A model generated the notes under the pieces. It was not told where the DNA came from. It made no database searches and worked only from the letters and a program-made list of their open reading frames with translations. The position numbers and the translations under genes were made by a program. Shown here piece by piece: positions 7,423 through 14,262 of a stretch of DNA of 38,510 nucleotides (positions are counted from its first letter, which is position 1; each line of letters opens with the position of its first letter). The stretch spans positions 1 to 38,510 of the forward strand of contig JALOOJ010000012.1 of the NCBI GenBank assembly GCA_025454475.1, in the 5' to 3' direction. This DNA comes from Anaerolineae bacterium. GTDB taxonomy: Bacteria > Chloroflexota > Anaerolineae > B4-G1 > SLSP01.

Positions 7423-9531
7423 TCAGCCGGCTGTGACTCTCTGAGCCATGCGTTCTCGGTTCGCTTCGATGATGCCCTGGGCGATTTCCTCGGGGAGCAC
7501 GTCGTAGCGCTTGAACTCCAGGCTGAAAGTACCACGGCCCTGGGTGAGACTGCGCAGGTCTGTGGCGTAGCCACGCGCTTCTGCCAACGGCACTTCGCCA
7601 TCGATCGTGCGATAGCGACCCCGAACGCGCAGGTCCTGCATCAGGCCGCGACGCCGCCCCACATCGGCGACGACTCCACCAAGGTGTTCCTCGGGTACGC
7701 TGATGTCAAGACCCATGATCGGCTCCATCAGTGCCGGCAATGCCTTGCGGATCGCCTCCTTCACGGCCATGCTGCCCGCGATCTCGAAGTCCATCGCCGA
7801 GGAGTCGACCTCGTGATAGCTACCATCCACCAGGGTCACCTTGATGTTCGTGACCGGGTACCCCGCGATGACGCCCTCTTCCAGGGTTCGCCGTATTCCC
7901 ACCTCCACGGGTCGGATGAACTCGCGCGGCAGGCTAGCTCCCGTGGTCTCGTTCTCGAAGACGACACCATTGTCGCCCTCATCGAGCGGCTCAACACGGA
8001 CCTCGACGCGGGCAAAGTGGCCGTGCCCACCGGACTGCTTGCGGTAGGTCGTCACGACCTGACTCGGGCGCTGGACGGTCTCGCGGTAGGAGACCTGAGG
8101 CAGGCTAACCTGTGGCGTGAGTGCATACTCTCGCCGGAGCCGTTCGACTGCGATCTCGAGGTGCAGCTCGCCCATGCCTGAGAGGATCAGCTCGCCCGTG
8201 TCCGACACCACTTTCCAGAGCAGCGTTGGGTCCTCGTCACACAACCGGCGCACCGCGTTGTAGAGCTTGTCTCGCTCATTGTTTGAGCCAGGGGCCAGCG
8301 CTACTGCGATGACCGGCTCGGGAAACTCGAACGAATCCAGCATGATGGGATCGGTGGGATCACACAGTGTGTCACCGGTCATTGCCGATCTCATGCCGAC
8401 AAGCGCAACGACGTCGCTCGCGGCCATCGATTCCGTCTGTTCCCGTCGATCGGCGTGCATACGGTAGATTCTGCCAACGCGTTGGAGGTCGCCAGTGCGA
8501 GGGTTCAGGACAGTCTCACCCGCACTGAGCTTGCCTGAGAAGACGCGGACCCAGGTCAGGTGGCCCACATAGGGATCGACCATTATCTTGAACGCTGAGG
8601 CGCAGAAGGGCGCTTCGAAGGTGCTGGGCCGCTCGATGATCTCGTGCTCCTCGCCAAGGCGGCTCCCCCTGGTCACCGGGACGTCCAGTGGCGATGGGAG
8701 GTAGTCCACGATGGCGTCCAGAAGCGGCTGTACGCCGATGCGGCGTTTTGAGACGCCGCACAGCACCGGGATGATGTCGCCGCTGGAGGTCGCGCTGCGC
8801 AGGCCAGCCATTAGCGCGCCAAGGTCCGGCAGCTCCCCCTCCAGACGCTGCATCAGAAGCGTTTCGTCGGTCTCGCATATGCGATCGATGAGCGCTTCCC
8901 GAGCCGCGTGCACAGCGTCCGCCATGTCAGCCGGGATCGGCTCCACGGCGTACTCGTCTTGACCGCTGCTCCAGACAAGAGCCCGTTCCGATAGCAGATC
9001 GACAACGCCCCTGAACGAGTCTTCAGTGCCAATCGGTAGCTGGATGGGGGTTGCCCGATTGGTCAGGCGCTCGCGAATCTCCTCAAGCACGCGGTCAAAG
9101 TCGGCGCCAGTCCGATCCAGTTTGTTGATATAGATCAGCCGAGCCAGTTTCTCGCGATTCGCGAGGTTCCAGACAGACTCCGTCTGGGGCTCAACGCCAC
9201 CGACACCGCACATCACCATCACTGCGCCATCGATGACCCGGATCGAGCGTACTACCTCGGCAGTGAAGTCAATGTGCCCCGGTGTATCGATCAGGTTGAT
9301 GCGATGGTCGCGCCAGTGGCAGGCCGTGGCTGCGGACATAATTGTGATGCCCCGTTCGCGCTCCTGATCCATCCAGTCGAGTTGCGTGTTCCCGTCATCG
9401 ATCTCGCCAGCACGATGGATCCGCCCGGTGTGATATAGGATAGCTTCAGACGTCGTCGTCTTGCCGGCGTCTACGTGTGCGAAGATCCCGATGATCCTCA
9501 CGTCAGATATGGGTGCTTCTTTCCTCGCCAT
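7423..9531 (-). CDS. fusA: Elongation factor G (EF-G family translational GTPase)
   Basis: The protein has 702 residues, full EF-G length. Residues 18-26 (AHVDAGKTT) form the P-loop, followed by RGITI in switch I, DTPGH (G3) and NKLD (G4). The G' insertion, domain II, domain III (GMGELHLEI), domain IV (DGSYHEVDSSAMDF with the tip His) and domain V (GYATDLRS.TQGRGTFSLEF) are all present. EF-G drives tRNA-mRNA translocation and helps RRF split ribosomes. The gene is alone, not next to rpsL, rpsG or tuf. Several positions differ from common EF-G1 (CGVGGVEPQ, NKLDRTGADF), so it may be a second copy. The start is ATG 9531 after GAGGAG. The 120-base leader has a strong promoter and a terminator-like hairpin, suggesting regulated expression. 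Confidence 0.92.
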   Translation of the reverse strand: MARKEAPISDVRIIGIFAHVDAGKTTTSEAILYHTGRIHRAGEIDDGNTQLDWMDQERERGITIMSAATACHWRDHRINLIDTPGHIDFTAEVVRSIRVIDGAVMVMCGVGGVEPQTESVWNLANREKLARLIYINKLDRTGADFDRVLEEIRERLTNRATPIQLPIGTEDSFRGVVDLLSERALVWSSGQDEYAVEPIPADMADAVHAAREALIDRICETDETLLMQRLEGELPDLGALMAGLRSATSSGDIIPVLCGVSKRRIGVQPLLDAIVDYLPSPLDVPVTRGSRLGEEHEIIERPSTFEAPFCASAFKIMVDPYVGHLTWVRVFSGKLSAGETVLNPRTGDLQRVGRIYRMHADRREQTESMAASDVVALVGMRSAMTGDTLCDPTDPIMLDSFEFPEPVIAVALAPGSNNERDKLYNAVRRLCDEDPTLLWKVVSDTGELILSGMGELHLEIAVERLRREYALTPQVSLPQVSYRETVQRPSQVVTTYRKQSGGHGHFARVEVRVEPLDEGDNGVVFENETTGASLPREFIRPVEVGIRRTLEEGVIAGYPVTNIKVTLVDGSYHEVDSSAMDFEIAGSMAVKEAIRKALPALMEPIMGLDISVPEEHLGGVVADVGRRRGLMQDLRVRGRYRTIDGEVPLAEARGYATDLRSLTQGRGTFSLEFKRYDVLPEEIAQGIIEANRERMAQRVTAG

Positions 9532-9607
9532 TCGGTACTCCTCAGACTGCTAACCCCAGCAACAAGTGCACCATGTGCCGTTACCTTTGTTCGGTTGCCT
9601 GGCACAG

Positions 9608-9637
9608 AAAAGGCCCCGCTCAGATACACGCGAGGCC
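9608..9637 (-). terminator. Terminator-like hairpin in the EF-G leader (possible attenuator)
   Basis: The stem pairs 9637-9630 with 9619-9612 (8 bp, one G-U) around a 10-base loop and is followed on the minus strand by TTTT (9611-9608). It lies between the EF-G promoter and the EF-G start, so it would stop most transcripts unless overridden. A second possible stem, TGTGCC with GGCACA, follows directly. Confidence 0.6.
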
Positions 9638-9660
9638 CCACGCATAGTGATCGACCGATA

Positions 9661-9688
9661 AGTATAGCGGAGTGCCCCCGGATGTCAA
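9661..9688 (-). promoter_or_regulatory. Sigma70-type promoter for the EF-G gene
   Basis: Minus-strand TTGACA (9688-9683), a 16-base spacer and TATACT (9666-9661) give a near-consensus promoter. Transcription should start near 9654, giving a leader of about 120 bases. Confidence 0.75.
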
Positions 9689-9751
9689 GATCGAGCCCCC
9701 ACGCTCCCCAAGGTCCGCGACAGAGCAACTCCCTGGTGCTCGTCGAGCGGG

Positions 9752-9779
9752 TTGCCTGGACGACAGGAAGCAGTAGAAT
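9752..9779 (+). promoter_or_regulatory. Sigma70-type promoter for degV-pyrimidine nucleoside phosphorylase
   Basis: TTGCCT (9752-9757), a 16-base spacer and TAGAAT (9774-9779) lie about 70 bases upstream of the DegV start and diverge from the EF-G promoter. The 320-base gap between the two genes holds these two promoters and the EF-G leader; nothing else is evident. Confidence 0.5.
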
Positions 9780-9851
9780 CGCTGGCAAATGGCGCAGGTG
9801 GATGGGTAACCGTTGCACGACTGTCAGACCATCGTCAAGAAAGGACTTATG

Positions 9852-10727
9852 ATGACCAGCTTTGTTGTCGTCACTGATAGCACCTCGAATCTGTCACCTG
9901 GCCCGGCTGAGGAGCTCGGTATTCCGGTGATCCCGCTGAACGTACACTGGGGAGAGGCATCGTATCTGGATGGCGTGACGTTGGAGGCTGAGACGTTCTA
10001 CAGATGGCTACAGGAACGCCAGGATCTCCCCAAGACGTCACAGCCCTCGGCAGGCGCCTTCATCGATTTCTTCCAGCAGATCGCCGACCGTGAAAACGTG
10101 AAGGCGGTACTGGGCCTCTTCATCTCAGAGGAGCTGAGCGGCACGATGGCCTCGGCATTGCAGGCCAAGGCGCATCTGGCTGAACACAGGCCGGACCTAC
10201 GGATAGAGGTTGTGGACTCCCGTTCGGTATCCACGGGGCTCGGACTGCAGGTCCTCGTCGCGGAACGTGTAGCGCGTCAGGGCGGAACCATAGAGGCCGC
10301 GATGGACAAAGCTCGCTGGTGCTCCGAGAACACGCACGTGCTCTTTGCAGTCGACACCCTGGAGTACCTGCATCGAGGGGGCCGAATCGGTGGTGCGGCG
10401 CGGCTGCTCGGTTCAGCGCTGAACCTGAAGCCCGTGCTGACGATCGCCCACGGGCGAGTTGAGTCGCTGGAGAAGGTGCGCAGCCGAGGCAAATCGCTGC
10501 GGCGCCTCGTCGAGATCGCGCGTGAGCGCCTTGGCGACCGTCGACCGACGGAGTTGGCGATCATGCACGCCGCCGCTCCAGAGGACCTGGCGGCCTTCAC
10601 CGAGATGGTCGTTGAGGAGCTCAAGCCGGAGCGGCTGCTGACCCGTCTGTTGTCGCCGGTTGTCGGAACCCATGCCGGGCCGGGCGCCTTGGGTTTCGCG
10701 TTTTATGCGGAGGACCCGATCGGATAA
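9852..10727 (+). CDS. DegV family (FakB-like) fatty-acid-binding protein
   Basis: The protein has 291 residues, normal for DegV. It opens with FVVVTDSTSNLSP, the first strand and loop of the fold. KTSQPSAGAF carries the conserved TSQPS segment and LGLFISEELSGTM the second Ser-containing segment; in FakB these hold the carboxylate of a bound fatty acid. VDTLEYLHRGGRIG and LLSPVVGTHAGPGALG are the other family signatures. FakB proteins present exogenous fatty acids to the kinase FakA; no FakA is in the window. AAGAAAGGA at 9837-9845 favours ATG 9852 over the adjacent ATG 9849. The next gene starts 29 bases later on the same strand. Confidence 0.9.
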   Translation: MTSFVVVTDSTSNLSPGPAEELGIPVIPLNVHWGEASYLDGVTLEAETFYRWLQERQDLPKTSQPSAGAFIDFFQQIADRENVKAVLGLFISEELSGTMASALQAKAHLAEHRPDLRIEVVDSRSVSTGLGLQVLVAERVARQGGTIEAAMDKARWCSENTHVLFAVDTLEYLHRGGRIGGAARLLGSALNLKPVLTIAHGRVESLEKVRSRGKSLRRLVEIARERLGDRRPTELAIMHAAAPEDLAAFTEMVVEELKPERLLTRLLSPVVGTHAGPGALGFAFYAEDPIG

Positions 10728-10756
10728 CCCCTGGTGCTGTGACCAATAGGAGGGGT

Positions 10757-12076
10757 ATGCGCATCACTGAGGTCATTGAAAAGAAGCGCGATGGCCACCG
10801 GCTGAGTTGCGACGAGATTCAGTATTTCGTCACCGGCTACACACATGGCGAGATACCGGACTACCAAGCGGCTGCCCTGCTGATGGCGATTGTGCTCCGC
10901 GGCATGGATGACGACGAGGTCCGGGACCTCACTATGGCCATGGCTCAGTCTGGGGAGGTCCTGGACTTGAGCGATGTCGCCGGCATTGTGGTTGACAAGC
11001 ACTCGACGGGAGGGATCGGCGACAAGGTCAGCCTGGTCGTAGCGCCCGTCGTAGCTGCACTGGGCCTTCCGGTGGGCAAGATGTCAGGCAGAGGGCTCGG
11101 GTTCTCGGGCGGAACGTTGGACAAATTGGAGTCTATCCCCGGCTATCGAGTGGATTTGACTGTGGCGCAGTTCAAGGATCAGCTGCGCCGGATTGGGGTG
11201 GTTCTCACCGGGCAGTCGGCGAATCTGGCCCCTGCCGATGCCAAGCTTTATGCGCTGCGGGACGTAACCGGAACGGTCCCCAGTCTGCCGTTGATCGTGA
11301 GCTCAATCATGAGCAAGAAGATCGCTTCGGGCGCTGACGCCATCGTACTCGATGTCAAGGTGGGCACCGGGGCGTTCATGCGGACGCTCGAAGAGGCACG
11401 CGCTCTGGCGGTGGACATGGTTCGCATTGGAGACGCAGTTGGTCGAAAGGTCAGCGCCTATATCTCGGATATGAACGAGCCACTTGGCGCAGCCGTTGGC
11501 AACAGCCTCGAGGTTGTCGAGGCTTTGGCGACGCTTGGAGGACATGGCCCTCAGATCCTGGCAGATCACTGCATCCAGATTGCAGGAGAGATGCTCTACT
11601 TGGGCGACAAGTGCTCCACTTTGGACGAGGGGATGCGTTGCGCATCAGGTGCGCTGACCTCTGGCGCAGGCCTCGCGAAGTTCCGCGAGTTGGTCGAGGC
11701 CCAGGGCGGTGACGTGCGTTTCGTTGACGATCCGGCTCGGTTCCGCCGCGCCCCGATCGCGTGGACTGTATCCGCCTCGAGCACGAGGTACCTGGCGACG
11801 ATGTCAGCCGATGAGATCGGGCTGGCGGTGGTAGGACTTGGCGGCGGACGCGAGAAGAAGGGACAGCAGATTGATCACGCAGTGGGCGTTGTGATGCATG
11901 CCAAGGTGGGGGATCTCGTGCACACTGGGCAGCCGTTGTTCACCGTTCATGCACGGTGTCAGGCAGACGCGGACAGTGCGGCGGCGCGGATTGGGCAGGC
12001 TCTGCGTTTCTCAGACAGCCCTGCCGAGGCGCTGCCGTCCTTCTACGCCCGCATCAGTGCTGAGGACATTCGCTGA
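10757..12076 (+). CDS. Pyrimidine-nucleoside (thymidine) phosphorylase
   Basis: The enzyme has 439 residues and splits thymidine and/or uridine with phosphate into base and (deoxy)ribose 1-phosphate. MRITEVIEKKRDG is the standard N-terminus, VDKHSTGGIGDK is the phosphate-binding region, and SGRGLGFSGGTLDKLE (110-125) is the family signature. LRDVTGTVPSLPLIVSSIMSKK carries the Arg, Ser and Lys that bind the pyrimidine. At residue 116 the family's usual His (GHTGGT) is Phe, and the next Thr is Ser. The C-terminal barrel-sandwich region (GVVMHAKVGDLVHTGQPLF) is complete. ATG 10757 follows AGGAGGGG closely; an in-frame GTG at 10739 would place that site inside the gene. It is probably cotranscribed with DegV. 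Confidence 0.93.
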   Translation: MRITEVIEKKRDGHRLSCDEIQYFVTGYTHGEIPDYQAAALLMAIVLRGMDDDEVRDLTMAMAQSGEVLDLSDVAGIVVDKHSTGGIGDKVSLVVAPVVAALGLPVGKMSGRGLGFSGGTLDKLESIPGYRVDLTVAQFKDQLRRIGVVLTGQSANLAPADAKLYALRDVTGTVPSLPLIVSSIMSKKIASGADAIVLDVKVGTGAFMRTLEEARALAVDMVRIGDAVGRKVSAYISDMNEPLGAAVGNSLEVVEALATLGGHGPQILADHCIQIAGEMLYLGDKCSTLDEGMRCASGALTSGAGLAKFRELVEAQGGDVRFVDDPARFRRAPIAWTVSASSTRYLATMSADEIGLAVVGLGGGREKKGQQIDHAVGVVMHAKVGDLVHTGQPLFTVHARCQADADSAAARIGQALRFSDSPAEALPSFYARISAEDIR

Positions 12077-12081
12077 GGCCG

Positions 12082-12109
12082 TTGTCATCTCTGGCTGTGG
12101 TGTTATAAT
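12082..12109 (+). promoter_or_regulatory. Extended -10 promoter for secG
   Basis: TTGTCA (12082-12087), 16 bases, then TGTTATAAT with a perfect TATAAT at 12104-12109 and an upstream TG. The secG start is 33 bases downstream. Confidence 0.75.
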
Positions 12110-12142
12110 CGGCCCAGATGTCCCTTTAGGAGAAGGTAGAGT

Positions 12143-12367
12143 ATGCAGACATATCTCAATGTTGCGCAGATTATTCTGGGCGTTGCCCTGGTTGTGCTCG
12201 TGTTGTTTGAGGTCCGTAGCAGCGGGATGGGGGGTGTGTTCGGCGGCGCTCAAACCAGCTTGATCCGAAAGCGCCGCGGGCCGGAGCTGTTGCTCTTCCG
12301 ACTCACAGTCGGGACATCAGTGGTCTTCTTCCTTGTAGCGATTGTGAACGTCCTCATCGTTGGTTAG
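12143..12367 (+). CDS. secG: Preprotein translocase subunit SecG
   Basis: The protein has 74 residues, typical for SecG. Helix 1 spans about 5-24. The cytoplasmic loop FGGAQTSLIRKRRGPE (about 38-53) is the family signature. Helix 2 spans about 54-73. SecG binds SecY-SecE and assists SecA-driven export. The start is ATG 12143 after AGGAGAAGG. It has its own promoter, and the peptide-binding protein follows after 26 bases, so the two are very likely cotranscribed. Confidence 0.93.
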   Translation: MQTYLNVAQIILGVALVVLVLFEVRSSGMGGVFGGAQTSLIRKRRGPELLLFRLTVGTSVVFFLVAIVNVLIVG

Positions 12368-12393
12368 CCTGGTGACTCCGTTGAGGAGGACGA

Positions 12394-14178
12394 GTGCTGA
12401 GCGCCGGACGGCATCCGGCTTCGGCATCGTCCTCTTTCGTTTCAGCAGGCACCTTCGCACCAGCGCATCCGTCTGAATCGAGCGATTCCGCAGTGTTCCG
12501 GCGTATCGGGTGGCAGGTCGTGCTTGTCGGTATAGGTTTCCTGGTGGCTGCCTCCATCCTGATGTACATGGCAACTACCTATACGACCGAGTTCCGCCCT
12601 GCACCTGGTGGGACGTATCTTGAGAGCGTGGGTGGCTATCCCCAGTCTCTCAATCCCCTTTTGAGCTTCTACAACGATGCTGACCGTGACGTAGTGTCCC
12701 TGGTCTTCAGTGGCTTGTCGCGCCTCGCTATGAACGGGGAGATCGAACCCGACCTAGCCTCAGGTTGGGAGATCAGCTCGGACCGCATCACCTATACCTT
12801 CAGCCTTCGTAGAAACGTCGTCTGGCACGATGGTTATCCCTTCACTGCCGATGATGTGCTTTTCACGATCGGGCTGCTGCAGGACCCGGACTACCCCGGG
12901 CCGGGCGACATAGGTGATCTGTGGCGCTCTGTGGATGCTGCCAAGGTCGATGACTACACGGTCAGGTTCGTCTTGACCGAACCCTATGCGCCATTTCTCG
13001 ACTACACGACGGTTGGGATCATGCCTGAGCACCGTCTGTCGGGCGTGACGGCTGCGGACCTACCGCAGGCCGACTTCAACCGCGAGCCGGTCGGCACGGG
13101 ACCATTCCGGTTGGCCGGCGTCGAGATGGGAGAGGGGCACATCGCCGCGGTAACGCTGCGGCGCTTTACGCGCTACTACGGTCGCAGTGCCTACCTCGAG
13201 AACGTCGTGCTGCGCTTCTACGCCACTTCTCGAGCGGCCTTCGAGGCATACCAGGACGGTACAGTCGAAGGCGTATCGCGAATCCCTGTGGATCTGCTTC
13301 CAGAGGCCCTGGCTGATGGGAATCTGCGCCTGTACTCCGCTCCGACGGCCGAGATGGCTATGATCTACTTCAACCAGCTCGTAACCGATACGGTGCCCTT
13401 CGGTGACGTGCGGCTTCGCCAGGCGCTTATGCATGGCATCAACCGTCAGCAGCTCGTCGATGATGTCCTACTGGGTCAGGCGGTTCTGCCGGATACCCCG
13501 CTGATTCCGGGGACCTGGGCCTACTCGACAAGTGATGTCCCGCTCTACAGCTACGACCAGGATCGGGCACTGGCCCTGTTTGCTGAAGCAGGATGGCGTC
13601 GCAGCGGGATCACCGACACGTTACGAAATGCCGACGGGGTGGGGCTGGCCTTCAAACTCGTGGCGTCCAGCGATCCTGTCGATCGAGCCGTTGCTGAGGG
13701 CGTAGCCCTTCAGTGGCAGACGCTCGGCGTGTCTGTCACCGTGGATACGGTGCCTCCGCTGGCTCTGAGTGGCGTGCTTGACTCGCGCAGTTACCAGGCG
13801 GCTCTTGCGCGCTTGATCCTGTCGGGTGATCCCGACCCGTATCCGTTCTGGCATGAGACCCAGGCGCTGCCTGGACAGGGCCAGAACTACGCGGGGTACA
13901 CGAACCGCGAGATCAGCGAGATAATCGAGCAGGCACGCATCACCGTGGAGCGTGGCGCGCGGGCTGCCCTATATCTGCAGTACCAACAGGCGTTTATGCG
14001 TGAGGTTCCGGCTTTACCCTTGTACGTGCCCGTCTATACCTACGCAGTGGATGCAAGGGTGAACGGCGGCCAGCTGGGACCCATGATGGGGACCTCCGAC
14101 AGGTTCCTTACGTTGCCGGACTGGTATGTGCTTCAGCGCAGGGTTATCGCGAGTGAGGCTCAGGCTGCGGTACCCTAG
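12394..14178 (+). CDS. ABC transporter substrate-binding protein, family 5 (oligopeptide-type), membrane-anchored
   Basis: The protein has 594 residues from GTG 12394, preceded by GAGGAGGA. A 40-residue N-terminal segment precedes one hydrophobic helix (about 41-60), and there is no lipobox Cys, so it is probably held by an uncleaved signal anchor. The rest is the SBP_bac_5 fold: GGTYLESVGGYPQSLNPL, ...EPDLASGWE, ...FSLRRNVVWHDGYPFTADDV, the REPVGTGPFRL segment and VRLRQALMHGINRQQLV. These proteins deliver peptides or other solutes to a permease. No permease or ATPase gene lies nearby, so it either serves a distant transporter or has another role at the cell surface. Cotranscription with secG is likely. 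Confidence 0.88.
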   Translation: MLSAGRHPASASSSFVSAGTFAPAHPSESSDSAVFRRIGWQVVLVGIGFLVAASILMYMATTYTTEFRPAPGGTYLESVGGYPQSLNPLLSFYNDADRDVVSLVFSGLSRLAMNGEIEPDLASGWEISSDRITYTFSLRRNVVWHDGYPFTADDVLFTIGLLQDPDYPGPGDIGDLWRSVDAAKVDDYTVRFVLTEPYAPFLDYTTVGIMPEHRLSGVTAADLPQADFNREPVGTGPFRLAGVEMGEGHIAAVTLRRFTRYYGRSAYLENVVLRFYATSRAAFEAYQDGTVEGVSRIPVDLLPEALADGNLRLYSAPTAEMAMIYFNQLVTDTVPFGDVRLRQALMHGINRQQLVDDVLLGQAVLPDTPLIPGTWAYSTSDVPLYSYDQDRALALFAEAGWRRSGITDTLRNADGVGLAFKLVASSDPVDRAVAEGVALQWQTLGVSVTVDTVPPLALSGVLDSRSYQAALARLILSGDPDPYPFWHETQALPGQGQNYAGYTNREISEIIEQARITVERGARAALYLQYQQAFMREVPALPLYVPVYTYAVDARVNGGQLGPMMGTSDRFLTLPDWYVLQRRVIASEAQAAVP

Positions 14179-14194
14179 CGCGGCTGGCCGATCC

Positions 14195-14222
14195 TTGCGC
14201 CCTGCCCTCATTACTGTATACT
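14195..14222 (+). promoter_or_regulatory. Sigma70-type promoter for ppdK
   Basis: TTGCGC (14195-14200), a 16-base spacer and TATACT (14217-14222) lie 40 bases before the ppdK start. Confidence 0.6.
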
Positions 14223-14262
14223 TGTGCGGACGACTCTCTAGCAAACGTTCGGAGGATAAGGT

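Noticed and set aside
9558-9645. A 31-codon leader peptide before EF-G
   Set aside because: No ribosome site and only about nine bases from the expected transcription start; mentioned only as a possibility in the attenuator finding.
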